Shown here: piece after piece, positions 36,577 to 49,585 of the stretch
How positions within the stretch are numbered: position 1 is the first letter of the stretch
Layout: every line of letters starts with the position of its first letter
Assembly: GCA_920105625.2 (NCBI GenBank)
Contig: OV050033.1
Location: forward strand, 90,026,280-90,090,279
Length of the DNA stretch: 64,000 nt
DNA from: Clusia tigrina
Taxonomy: Eukaryota > Arthropoda > Insecta > Diptera > Clusiidae
Reading direction: 5' to 3'
Notes under the pieces: generated by a model
Database searches by the model: none
Seen by the model: only the letters and a program-made list of their open reading frames with translations
Told to the model about the DNA's origin: nothing
Program-made: the position numbers and the translations under genes

Positions 36577-38538
36577 GCTATGCTACCCTTGAGTCCCAAA
36601 TCAAGCACTGATAAAACTTCAAATGGCCCTAACTTCTAGACGGTACGTCCTACACCTATCAAAGTTTGCAAACACACAAATGCTTGAAACTTTTTACTGG
36701 AGCGTCATAAAACCTTGAAATTTTGTAAAAATAAAGTACTCGAGCCTCTTGTCAATTTAAGCTATCGCTCAAAGCTATGCTACCCTTGAGTCCCAAATCA
36801 AACACTGATAAAACTTCAAATGGCCCTAACTTCTATACGGTACGTCCTACACCTATCAAAGTTTGCAACATTCAAATGCTTGCAACTTTTTACTGGAGCG
36901 TCATAAAACCTTGAAATTTTGTAACAATAAAGTACTCGAGCTTCCTGTCAATTTAAGCTATCGCTCAAAGCTATGCTACCCTCGAGTCCCGAATCAAACA
37001 CTGATAAAACTTCAAATGGCCCTAACTTCTATACGGTATATCCTACACCTATCAAAGTTTGCAACATACATATGCTTGTAACTTTTTACTGTAGCGTCAT
37101 AAAACCTTGAAATTTTGTAACAATAAAGTACTCGAGCCTCTTGTCAATTGAAGCTATCGCCCAAAGCTATGCTACCCATCAGTCCCAAATGAAACACTGA
37201 TAAAACTTCAAATGGCCCTAACTTCTATACGGTATGTCCTACACCTATCAAAGTTTGCAACATACAAATGCTTGTAACTTTTTACTGTAGCGTCATAAAT
37301 CCTTGAAATTTTGTAACAATAAAGTACTCGAGCCTCTTGTAAATTTAAGCTATCGCTCAAAGCTATGCTACCCTTGAGCCCCAATTTAAATACTGATAAA
37401 ACTTCAAATGGCCGTAACATCTATACGGTACATCCTACACCTATCAAAGTTTAAAACATACAAATGCTTGTAACTTTTTACTGGAGCGTCGTAAAACCTT
37501 GAAATTTTGTAACAATAAAGTACTCTAGCCTCTTGTCAATTTAAGCTTTCGCTAAAAGCTATGCTACCCTTGAGTCCCAAATCAAGCACTGATAAAACTT
37601 CAAATGGCCCTAACTTCTAGACGGTACGTCCTACACCTATCAAAGTTTGCAAACACACAAATGCTTGAAACTTTTTACTGGAGCGTCATAAAACCTTGAA
37701 ATTTTGTAAAAATAAAGTACTCGAGCCTCTTGTCAATTTAAGCTATCGCTCAAAGCTATGCTACCCTTGAGTCCCAAATCAAACACTGATAAAACTTCAA
37801 ATGGCCCTAACTTCTATACGGTACGTCCTACACCTATCAAAGTTTGCAACATACAAATGCTTGCAACTTTTTACTGGAGCGTCATAAAACCTTGAAATTT
37901 TGTAACAATAAAGTACTCGAGCTTCCTGTCAATTTAAGCTATCGCTCAAAGCTATGCTACCCTCGAGTCCCGAATCAAACACTGATAAAACTTCAAATGG
38001 CCCTAACTTCTATACGGTACATCCTACACCTATCAAAGTTTGCAACATACATATGCTTGTAACTTTTTACTGTAGCGTCATAAAACCTTGAAATTTTGTA
38101 ACAATAAAGTACTCGAGCCTCTTGTCAATTGAAGCTATCGCTCAAAGCTATGCTACCCATCAGTCCCAAATGAAACACTGATAAAACTTCAAATGGCCCT
38201 AACTTCTATACGGTATGTCCTACACCTATCAAAGTTTGCAACATACAAATGCTTGTAACTTTTTACTGTAGCGTCATAAATCCTTGAAATTTTGTAACAA
38301 TAAAGTACTCGAGCCTCTTGTAAATTTAAGCTATCGCTCAAAGCTATGCTACCCTTGAGCCCCAATTTAAATACTGATAAAACTTCAAATGGCCGTAACA
38401 TCTATACGGTACATCCTACACCTATCAAAGTTTAAAACATACAAATGCTTGTAACTTTTTACTGGAGCGTCGTAAAACCTTGAAATTTTGTAACAATAAA
38501 GTACTCTAGCCTCTTGTCAATTTAAGCTTTCGCTAAAA
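36577..38538 (+). repeat. 5-monomer higher-order repeat, two tandem copies (981 bp)
   Basis: The segment 36577-37557 is repeated at 37558-38538, including CTTCTAGACGGTACG, GCTTCCTGTCAATT, CGAGTCCCGAATC, CCCATCAGTCCC, GCCCCAATTTAAATAC and GCTTTCGCTAAAAGC. The offset of 981 is five monomers plus one base from the GCAAACACAC-type monomer. Only a few differences are visible (for example GGTATATCC against GGTACATCC). Confidence 0.85.
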
Positions 38539-41481
38539 GCTATGCTACCCTTGAGTCCCAAATCAAACACTGATAAAACTTCAACTGGCCCTATCTCCTA
38601 TACAGTACGTCCTACACCTAACAAAGTTTGCAACATACAAATGCTTGTAAATTTTTACTGGAGCGTCATAAAACCTTGAAATTTTGTAACAATAAAGTAC
38701 TCGAGCCTCTTGTCAATTTAAGCTATCCCTCAAAGCTATGATACCCTTGAGTCCCAAAATAAACACTGATAAAACTTCAAATGGCCCTAACTTCTATACG
38801 GAACGTCCTACACCTATCAAAGTTTGCAACATACAAATGCTTGTAACTTTTTACTGGAGCGTCATAAAACCATGAAATTTTGTAACAATAAAGTACTCGC
38901 GCCTCTTGTCAATTTAAGCTATCGCTCAAAGCTATGCTACCCTTGAGTCCCAAACCAAACACTGGTAAAACTTCAAATGGCCCTAAATACTATACGGTAC
39001 GTCCTACACCTATCAAAGTTTGCAACTTACAAATGCTTGTAACTTTTTACTGGAGCGTCATAAAACCTTGAAATTTTGTAACAATAAAGTACTCGAGCCT
39101 CTTGTCAATTTAAGCTATCGCTTAAAGCTATGCTACCCTTGAGTCCCAAATCAAGCACTGATAAAACTTCAAATGGCCCTAACTTCTATACGGTACGTCC
39201 TACACCTATTAAAGTTTGCAACATACAAATGCTTGTAACTTTTTACTGGAGCGTCATAAAACCTTGAAATTTTATAACAATAAAGTACTCGAGCCTCCTG
39301 TCAATTTCAGCTATCGCTCAAAGCTATGCTACCCTCGAGTCCCAAATCAAACACTGATAAAACTTCAAATGGCCCTATCTCCTATACGGTACGTCCTACA
39401 CCTATCAAAGTTTGCAACATACAAATGCTTGTAACTTTTTACTGGAGCGTCATAAAACCATGAAATTTTGTAACAATAAAGTACTCGCGCCTCTTGTCAA
39501 TTTAAGCTATCGCTTAAAGCTATGCTACCCTTGAGTCCCAAACCAAACACTGGTAAAACTTCAAATGGCCCTAAATACTATACGGTACGTCCTACACCTA
39601 TCAAAGTTTGCAACATACAAATGCTTGTAACTTTTTACTGGAGCGTCATAAAACCTTGAAATTTTGTAACAATAAAGTACTCGAGAGTCTTGTCAATTTA
39701 AGCTATCGCTCAAAGCTATGCTACCCTTGAGTCCCAAATCAAACACTGATAAAATTTCAAATGGCCCTAACTTCTATACGGTACGTCTAACACCTATTAA
39801 AGTTTGCAACATACAAATGCTTGTAACTTTTTACTGGAGCGTCATAAAACCTTGAAATTTTGTAACAATAAAGTACTCGAGCCTCCTGTCAATTTAAGCT
39901 ATCGCTCAAAGCTATGATACCCTCGAGTCCCAAATCAAACACTGATAAAACTTCAAATGGCCCTAACTTCTATACGGTACATCCTACACCTATCAAAGTT
40001 TGCAACATACAAATGCTTGTAACTTTTTACTGTAGCATCATAAAACCTTGAAATTTTGTGACAATAAAGTACTCGAGAGTCTTGTCAATTTAAGCTATCG
40101 CTCAAAGCTATGCTACCCTTGAATCCCAAATCAAACACTTATAAAACTTCAAATGGCCCTAACTTCTATACGGTACGTCCAACACCTATCAAAGTTTGCA
40201 ACATACAAATGCTTGTAACTTTTTACTGGAGCGTCATAAAACCTTGAAATTTTGTAACAATAAAGTACTCTAGCCTCTTGTCAATTTAAGCTATCGCTTA
40301 GAGCTATGCTACCCTTGAGTCCCAAATCAAGCACTGATAAAACTTCAAATGGCCCTAACTTCTATACGGTAGGTCCTACACCTATCAAAGTTTGCAAACA
40401 TACAAATGCTTGAAACTTTTTACTGGAGCGTCATAAAGCCTTGAAATTTTGTAACAATAAAGTACTCGAGCCTCTTGTCAATTTAAGCTATCGCTCAAAG
40501 CTATGCTACCCTCGAGTCCCAAATCAATCACTGATAAAACTTCAAATGGCCATAACTTCTATACGGTACGACCTACACCTATCAAAGTTTGCAACATACA
40601 AATGTTTGGAACTTTTTACTGGAGCGTCATAAAACCTTGAAATTTTGTAACAATAAAGTACTCGAGCCTCTTGTCAATTTAAGCTATCGCTCAAAGGTAT
40701 GCTACCCTTGAGTCCCAAGTTAAATACTGATAAAACTAAAAATTACCCTAACTTCTATAAGGTACGTCCTACACCTATCAAAGTTTGCAACATACAAATC
40801 CTTGTAACTTTTTACTGGAGCGTCATAAAACCTTGAAATTTTGTAACAATAAAGTACTCGAGCCTCTTGTCAATTTAAGCTATCGCTCAAAGCTATGCTA
40901 CCCTTGAGTCCCAAATCAAACACTGGTAAAACTTCAAATGGCCCTAACTACTATACGGTACGTCCTACACCTATCAAAGTTTGCAACATACAAATGCTTT
41001 TAACTTTTTACTGGAGCGTCATAAAACCTTGAAATTTTGTAACAATAAAGTACTCGAGAGTCTTGTCAATTTAAGCTATCGCTCAAAGCTATGCTACCCT
41101 TGAGTCCCAAATCAAACATTGATAAAACTTCAAATGGCCGTAACTTATATACGGTACGTCGTACACCTATCAAAGTTTGCAACATACAAATGCTTGTAAC
41201 TTTTTACTGGAGCGTCATAAAACCTTGAAATTTTGTAACAATAAAGTACACGAGAGTCTTGTTAATTTAAGCTATCGCTCAAAGCTATGATACAATTGAG
41301 TCCCAAATCAAACACTGATAAAACTTCAAATGGCCCTAACTTCTATACGGTACGTCCAACACCTATCAAAGTTTGCAACATACAAATGCTTGTAACTTTT
41401 TACTGGAGTGTCATAAAACCTTGAAATTTTGTAACAATAAAGTACTCGAGCCTCTTGTCAATTTAAGCTATTGCTTAAAGC

Positions 41482-44400
41482 TATGCTACCCTTGAGTCCC
41501 AAATCAAGCACTGATAAAACTTCAAATGGCCCTAACTTCTAGACGGTACGTCCTACACCTATCAAAGTTTGCAAACATACAAATGCTTGAAACTTTTTAC
41601 TGGAGCGTCATAAAACCTTGAAATTTTGTAAAAATAAAGTACTCGAGCCTCTTGTCAATTTCAGCTATCGCTCAAAGCTATGCTACCCTTGAGTCCCAAA
41701 TCAAACACTGATAAAACTTCAAATGGCCCTAACTTCTATACGGTACGTCCTACACCTATCAAAGTTTGCAACATACAAATGCTTGCAACTTTTTACTGGA
41801 GCGTCATAAAACCTTGAAATTTTGTAACAATAAAGTACTCGAGCCTCCTGTCAATTTATGCTATCGCTCAAAGCTATGCTACCCTCGAGTCCCGAATCAA
41901 ACACTGATAAAACTTCAAATGGCCCTAACTTCTATACGGTACATCCTACACCTATCAAAGTTTGCAACATACATATGCTTGTAACTTTTTACTGTAGCGT
42001 CATAAAACCTTGAAATTTTGTAACAATAAAGTACTCGAGCCTCTTGTCAATTGAAGCTATCGCTCAAAGCTATGCTACCCATCAGTCCCAAATGAAACAC
42101 TGATAAAACTTCAAATGGCCCTAACTTCTATACGGTATGTCCTACACCTATCAAAGTTTGCACCATACAAATGCTTGTCACTTTTTACTGTAGCGTCATA
42201 AATCCTTGAAATTTTGTAACAATAAAGTACTCGAGCCTCTTGTAAATTTAAGCTATCGCTCAAAGCTATGCTACCCTTGAGCCCCAACTTAAATACTGAT
42301 AAAACTTCAAATGGCCGTAACATCTATACGGTACATCCTACACCTATCAAAGTTTAAAACATACAAATGCTTGTAACTTTTTACTGGAGCGTCGTAAAAC
42401 CTTGAAATTTTGTAACAATAAAGTACTCTAGCCTCTTGTCAATTTAAGCTTTCGCTAAAAGCTATGCTACCCTTGAGTCCCAAATCAAACACTGATAAAA
42501 CTTCAACTGGCCCTATCTCCTATACAGTACGTCCTACACCTAACAAAGTTTGCAACATACAAATGCTTGTAACTTTTTACTGGAGCGTCATAAAACCTTG
42601 AAATTTTGTAACAATAAAGTACTCGAGCCTCTTGTCAATTTAAGCTATCCCTCAAAGCTATGATACCCTTGAGTCCCAAAACAAACACTGATAAAACTTC
42701 AAATGGCCCTAACTTCTATACGGAACGTCCTACACCTATCAAAGTTTGCAACATACAAATGCTTGTAACTTTTTACTGGAGCGTCATAAAACCATGAAAT
42801 TTTGTAACAATAAAGTACTCGCGCCTCTTGTCAATTTAAGCTATCGCTCAAAGCTATGCTACCCTTGAGTCCCAAACCAAACACTGGTAAAACTTCAAAT
42901 GGCCCTAAATACTATACGGTACGTCCTACACCTATCAAAGTTTGCAACTTACAAATGCTTGTAACTTTTTACTGGAGCGTCATAAAACCTTGAAATTTTG
43001 TAACAATAAAATACTCGAGCCTCTTGTCAATTTAAGCTATCGCTTAAAGCTATGCTACCCTTGAGTCCCAAATCAAGCACTGATAAAACTTCAAATGGCC
43101 CTAACTTCTATACGGTACGTCCTACACCTATTAAAGTTTGCAACATACAAATGCTTGTAACTTTTTACTGGAGCGTCATAAAACCTTGAAATTTTGTAAC
43201 AATAAAGTACTCGAGCCTCCTGTCAATTTAAGCTATCGCTCAAAGCTATGCTACCCTCGAGTCCCAAATCAAACACTGATAAAACTTCAAATGGCCCTAT
43301 CTCCTATACGGTACGTCCTACACCTATCAAAGTTTGCAACATACAAATGCTTGTAACTTTTTGCTGGAGCGTCATAAAACCATGAAATTTTGTAACAATA
43401 AAGTACTCGCGCCTCTTGTCAATTTAAGCTATCGCTTAAAGCTATGCTACCCTTGAGTCCCAAACCAAACACTGGTAAAACTTCAAATGGCCCTAAATAC
43501 TATACGGTACGTCCTACACCTATCAAAGTGTGCAACATACAAATGCTTGTAACTTGTTACTGGAGCGTCATAAAACCTTGAAATTTTGTATCAATAAAGT
43601 ACTCGAGAGTCTTGTCAATTTAAGCTATCGCTCAAAGCTATGCTACCCTTGAGTCCCAAATCAAACACTGATAAAATTTCAAATGGCCCTAACTTCTATA
43701 CGGTACGTCCAACACCTATTAAAGTTTGCAACATACAAATGCTTGTAACTTTTTACTGGAGCGTCATAAAACCTTGAAATTTTGTAACAATAAAGTACTC
43801 GAGCCTCCTGTCAATTTAAGCTATCGCTCAAAGCTATGCTACCCTCGAGTCCCAAATCAAACACTGATAAAACTTCAAATGGCCCTAACTTCTATACGGT
43901 ACATCCTACACCTATCAAAGTTTGCAACATACAAATGCTTGTAACTTTTTACTGTAGCATCATAAAACCTTGAAATTTTGTGACAATAAAGTACTCGAGA
44001 GTCTTGTCAATTTAAGCTATCGCTCAAAGCTATGCTACCCTTGAATCCCAAATCAAACACTTATAAAACTTCAAATGGCCCTAACTTCTATACGGTACGT
44101 CCAACACCTATCAAAGTTTGCAACATACAAATGCTTGTAACTTTTTACTGGAGCGTCATAAAACCTTGAAATTTTGTAACAATAAAGTACTCGAGCCTCT
44201 TGTCAATTTAAGCTATCGCTCAAAGGTATGCTACCCTTGAGTCCCAAGTTAAATACTGATAAAACTAAAAATGACCCTAACTTCTATAAGGTACGTCCTA
44301 CACCTATCAACGTTTGCAACATACAAATCCTTGTAACTTTTTACTGGAGCGTCATAAAACCTTGAAATTTTGTAACAATAAAGTACTCGAGCCTCTTGTC

Positions 44401-44745
44401 AATTTAAGCTATCGCTCAAAGCTATGCTACCCTTGAGTCCCAAATCAAACACTGGTAAAACTTCAAATGGCCCTAACTACTATACGGTACGTCCTACACC
44501 TATCAAAGTTTGCAACATACAAATGCTTTTAACTTTTTACTGGAGCGTCATAAAACCTTGAAATTTTGTAACAATAAAGTACTCGAGAGTCTTGTCAATT
44601 TAAGCTATCGCTCAAAGCTATGCTACCCTTGAGTCCCAAATCAAACATTGATAAAACTTCAAATGGCCGTAACTTATATACGGTACGTCCTACACCTATC
44701 AAAGTTTGCAACATACAAATGCTTGTAACTTTTTACTGGAGCGTC
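41482..44745 (+). repeat. 20-monomer block, copy of about 37560-41210 (offset 3922, then 3529)
   Basis: The ordered variants of 37560-40240 recur here at an offset of 3922 bp (20 monomers plus 2), including AACTGGCCCTATCTCC, CTCGCGCC with CCATGAAATTTTG, and CCCTTGAATCCC with CAAACACTTATAAAAC. After 44160 the offset falls to 3529, because two monomers (about 40265-40660) are absent from this copy. Confidence 0.8.
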
Positions 44746-45417
44746 ATAAAACCTTGAAATTTTGTAACAATAAAGTACTCGAGCCTCTTGTCAATTTAAG
44801 CTATCGCTCAAAGCTATGCTACCCTTGATTCCCAAATCAAACACTGGTAAAACTTCAAATGGCCCTAACTACTATACGGTACGTCCTACACCTATCAAAG
44901 TTTGCAACATACAAATGCTTGTAACTTTTTACTGGAGCGTCATAAAACCTTGAAATTTTGTAACAATAAAGTACTCGAGAGTCTTGTCAATTTAAGCTAT
45001 CGCTCAATGCTATGCTACCCTTGAGTCCCAAATCAAACACTGATAAAACTTCAAATGACCCTAACTTCTATACGGTACGTCCTACACCTATCAAAGTTTG
45101 CAACATACAAATGCTTGTAACTTTTTACTGTGGCGTCATAAAACCTTGAAATTTTGTAACAATAAAGTACTCGAGCCTCTTGTGAATTGAAGCTATCGCT
45201 CAAAGCAATGCTACCCTTGATTCCCAAATGAAACACTGATAAAACTTCAAATGGCCCTAACTTCTATACGGTAGGTCCTACACCTATCAAAGTTTGCAAA
45301 CATACAAATGCTTGAAACTTTTTACTGGAGCGTCATAAAGCCTTGAAATTTTGTAACAATAAAGTACTCGAGCCTCTTGTAAATTTAAGCTATCGCTCAA
45401 AGCTATGCTACCCTTGA

Positions 45418-46350
45418 GCCCCAATTTAAATACTGATAAAACTTCAAATGGCCGTAACATCTATACGGTACATCCTACACCTATCAAAGTTTAAAACATA
45501 CAAATGCTTGTAACTTTTTACTGGAGCGTCGTAAAACCTTGAAATTTTGTAACAATAAAGTACTCTAGCCTCTTGTCAATTTAAGCTTTCGCTAAAAGCT
45601 ATGCTACCCTTGAGTCCCAAATCAAACACTGATAAAACTTCAACTGGCCCTATCTCCTATACAGTACGTCCTACACCTAACAAAGTTTGCAACATACAAA
45701 TGCTTGTAAATTTTTACTGGAGCGTCATAAAACCTTGAAATTTTGTAACAATAAAGTACTCGAGCCTCTTGTCAATTTAAGCTATCCCTCAAAGCTATGA
45801 TACCCTTGAGTCCCAAAACAAACACTGATAAAACTTCAAATGGCCCTAACTTCTATACGGAACGTCCTACACCTATCAAAGTTTGCAACATACAAATGCT
45901 TGTAACTTTTTACTGGAGCGTCATAAAACCATGAAATTTTGTAACAATAAAGTACACGCGCCTCTTGTCAATTTAAGCTATCGCTCAAAGCTATGCTACC
46001 CTTGAGTCCCAAACCAAACACTGGTAAAACTTCAAATGGCCCTAAATACTATACGGTACGTCCTACACCTATCAAAGTTTGCAACTTACAAATGCTTGTA
46101 ACTTTTTACTGGAGCGTCATAAAACCTTGAAATTTTGTATCAATAAAGTACTCGAGAGTCTTGTCAATTTAAGCTATCGCTCAAAGCTATGCTACCCTTG
46201 AGTCCCAAATCAAACACTGATAAAATTTCAAATGGCCCTAACTTCTATACGGTACGTCCAACACCTATTAAAGTTTGCAACATACAAATGCTTGTAACTT
46301 TTTACTGGAGCGTCATAAAACCTTGAAATTTTGTAACAATAAAGTACTCG
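45418..46350 (+). repeat. Further copy of the 42.3-43.2 kb monomer series
   Basis: GCCCCAATTTAAATAC, GCTTTCGCTAAAAGC, AACTGGCCCTATCTCC and CGCGCC monomers recur here about 3137 bp after 42281. From about 46138 the series jumps to the one at 43589 (GTATCAATAAAG, offset 2549). This shift between two offsets marks a junction where monomers were lost by unequal exchange. Confidence 0.65.
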
Positions 46351-48310
46351 AGCCTCCTGTCAATTTAAGCTATCGCTCAAAGCTATGCTACCCTCGAGTC
46401 CCAAATCAAACACTGATAAAACTTCAAATGGCCCTAACTTCTATACGGTACATCCTACACCTATCAAAGTTTGCAACATACAAATGCTTGTAACTTTTTA
46501 CTGTAGCATCATAAAACCTTGAAATTTTGTGACAATAAAGTACTCGAGAGTCTTGTCAATTTAAGCTATCGCTCAAAGCTATGCTACCCTTGAATCCCAA
46601 ATCAAACACTTATAAAACTTCAAATGGCCCTAACTTCTATACGGTACGTCCAACACCTATCAAAGTTTGCAACATACAAATGCTTGTAACTTTTTACTGG
46701 AGCGTCATAAAACCTTGAAATTTTGTAACAATAAAGTACTCGAGCCTCTTGTCAATTTAAGCTATCGCTCAAAGGTATGCTACCCTTGAGTCCCAAGTTA
46801 AATACTGATAAAACTAAAAATGACCCTAACTTCTATAAGGTACGTCCTACACCTATCAACGTTTGCAACATACAAATCCTTGTAACTTTTTACTGGAGCG
46901 TCATAAAACCTTGAAATTTTGTAACAATAAAGTACTCGAGCCTCTTGTCAATTTAAGCTATCGCTCAAAGCTATGCTACCCTTGAGTCCCAAATCAAACA
47001 CTGGTAAAACTTCAAATGGCCCTAACTACTATACGGTACGTCCTACACCTATCAAAGTTTGCAACATACAAATGCTTTTAACTTTTTACTGGAGCGTCAT
47101 AAAACCTTGAAATTTTGTAACAATAAAGTACTCGAGAGTCTTGTCAATTTAAGCTATCGCTCAAAGCTATGCTACCCTTGAGTCCCAAATCAAACATTGA
47201 TAAAACTTCAAATGGCCGTAACTTATATACGGTACGTCCTACACCTATCAAAGTTTGCAACATACAAATGCTTGTAACTTTTTACTGGAGCGTCATAAAA
47301 CCTTGAAATTTTGTAACAATAAAGTACTCGAGCCTCTTGTCAATTTAAGCTATCGCTCAAAGCTATGCTACCCTCGAGTCCCAAATCAAACACTGATAAA
47401 ACTTCAAATGGCCCTAACTTCTATACGGTACATCCTACACCTATCAAAGTTTGCAACATACAAATGCTTGTAACTTTTTACTGTAGCATCATAAAACCTT
47501 GAAATTTTGTGACAATAAAGTACTCGAGAGTCTTGTCAATTTAAGCTATCGCTCAAAGCTATGCTACCCTTGAATCCCAAATCAAACACTTATAAAACTT
47601 CAAATGGCCCTAACTTCTATACGGTACGTCCAACACCTATCAAAGTTTGCAACATACAAATGCTTGTAACTTTTTACTGGAGCGTCATAAAACCTTGAAA
47701 TTTTGTAACAATAAAGTACTCGAGCCTCTTGTCAATTTAAGCTATCGCTCAAAGGTATGCTACCCTTGAGTCCCAAGTTAAATACTGATAAAACTAAAAA
47801 TGACCCTAACTTCTATAAGGTACGTCCTACACCTATCAACGTTTGCAACATACAAATCCTTGTAACTTTTTACTGGAGCGTCATAAAACCTTGAAATTTT
47901 GTAACAATAAAGTACTCGAGCCTCTTGTCAATTTAAGCTATCGCTCAAAGCTATGCTACCCTTGAGTCCCAAATCAAACACTGGTAAAACTTCAAATGGC
48001 CCTAACTACTATACGGTACGTCCTACACCTATCAAAGTTTGCAACATACAAATGCTTTTAACTTTTTACTGGAGCGTCATAAAACCTTGAAATTTTGTAA
48101 CAATAAAGTACTCGAGAGTCTTGTCAATTTAAGCTATCGCTCAAAGCTATGCTACCCTTGAGTCCCAAATCAAACATTGATAAAACTTCAAATGGCCGTA
48201 ACTTATATACGGTACGTCCTACACCTATCAAAGTTTGCAACATACAAATGCTTGTAACTTTTTACTGGAGCGTCATAAAACCTTGAAATTTTGTAACAAT
48301 AAAGTACTCG
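46350..48310 (+). repeat. 5-monomer higher-order repeat, two tandem copies (980 bp)
   Basis: The series TGAATCCCAAATC with CACTTATAAAAC (46591, 47571), AAAGGTATGC with CAAGTTAAATAC, ATCAACGTTTGC with ACAAATCC (46856, 47836), ATGCTTTTAAC, and AACATTGATAAAAC with GTAACTTATATACGG repeats at exactly 980 bp. The copies look almost identical. Confidence 0.85.
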
Positions 48311-48530
48311 AGCCTCTTGTCAATTTAAGCTATCGCTCAAAGCTATGCTACCCTTGATTCCCAAATCAAACACTGGTAAAACTTCAAATGGCCCTAACTA
48401 CTATACGGTACGTCCTACACCTATCAAAGTTTGCAACATACAAATGCTTGTAACTTTTTACTGGAGCGTCATAAAACCTTGAAATTTTGTAACAATAAAG
48501 TACTCGAGAGTCTTGTCAATTTAAGCTATC

Positions 48531-48610
48531 GCTCAATGCTATGCTACCCTTGAGTCCCAAATCAAACACTGATAAAACTTCAAATGAGCCTCTTGTCAAT
48601 TTAAGCTATC
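48531..48610 (+). repeat. Truncated 80-bp satellite monomer
   Basis: The spacing from GCTCAATGC at 48531 to GCTCAAAGG at 48611 is 80 bp instead of 196. CAAATG near 48586 is joined directly to AGCCTCTTGTCAATT, so about 116 bp are missing, including the dyad and the AATAAA. The joint shares one or two bases between the flanks, as expected of an end-joining or slippage deletion. Confidence 0.85.
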
Positions 48611-48799
48611 GCTCAAAGGTATGCTACCCTTGAGTCCCAAGTTAAATACTGATAAAACTAAAAATGACCCTAACTTCTATAAGGTACGTCCTACACCTAT
48701 CAAAGTTTGCAACATACAAATGCTTGTAACTTTTTACTGGAGCGTCATAAAACCTTGAAATTTTGTAACAATAAAGTACTCGAGCCTCTTGTCAATTTA

Positions 48800-49585
48800 A
48801 GCTATCGCTCAAAGCTATCCTACCCTTGAGTCCCAAATCAAACACTGGTAAAACTTCAAATGGCCCTAACTACTATACGGTACGTCCTACACCTATCAAA
48901 GTTTGCAACATACAAATGCTTTTAACTTTTTAGTGGAGCGTCATAAAACCTTGAAATTTTGTAACAATAAAGTACTCGAGAGTCTTGTCAATTTAAGCTA
49001 TCGCTCAAAGCTATGCTACCCTTGAGTCCCAAATCAAACACTGATAAAACTTCAAATGGCCGTAACTTATATACGGTTCGTCCTACACCTATCAAAGTTT
49101 GCAACATACAAATGCTTGTAACTTTTTACTGGAGCGTCATAAAACCTTGAAATTTTGTAACAATAAAGTACTCGAGCCTCTTGTCAATTTAAGCTATCGC
49201 TCAAAGCTATCCTACCCTTGAGTCCCAAATCAAACACTGGTAAAACTTCAAATGGCCCTAACTACTATACGGTACGTCCTACACCTATCAAAGTTTGCAA
49301 CATACAAATGCTTTTAACTTTTTAGTGGAGCGTCATAAAACCTTGAAATTTTGTAACAATAAAGTACTCGAGAGTCTTGTCAATTTAAGCTATCGCTCAA
49401 AGCTATGCTACCCTTGAGTCCCAAATCAAACACTGATAAAACTTCAAATGGCCGTAACTTATATACGGTTCGTCCTACACCTATCAAAGTTTGCAACATA
49501 CAAATGCTTGTAACTTTTTACTGGAGCGTCATAAAACCTTGAAATTTTGTAACAATAAAGTACTCGAGCCTCTTGTCAATTTAAG
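48800..49585 (+). repeat. Dimer higher-order repeat (392 bp), two tandem copies
   Basis: A two-monomer unit (CAAAGCTATCCTACCC with ATGCTTTTAACTTTTTAGTGG, then GTAACTTATATACGGTTCG) occurs twice, at an exact 392-bp offset (ATCC at 48817 and 49209). The same dimer recurs near 51950, 52340-52730, 56410 and 61660-62450. Confidence 0.85.

Noticed and set aside
37208..37420. Recurrent 61-70-codon minus-strand frames (also at 38189, 42111, 45051, 51208, 52973, 57042 and 62680)
   Set aside because: Same reason: they are antisense readings of satellite monomers of the GTGAATTGAAGC or TGTAAATTTAAGC types, which happen to lack stops over one monomer.
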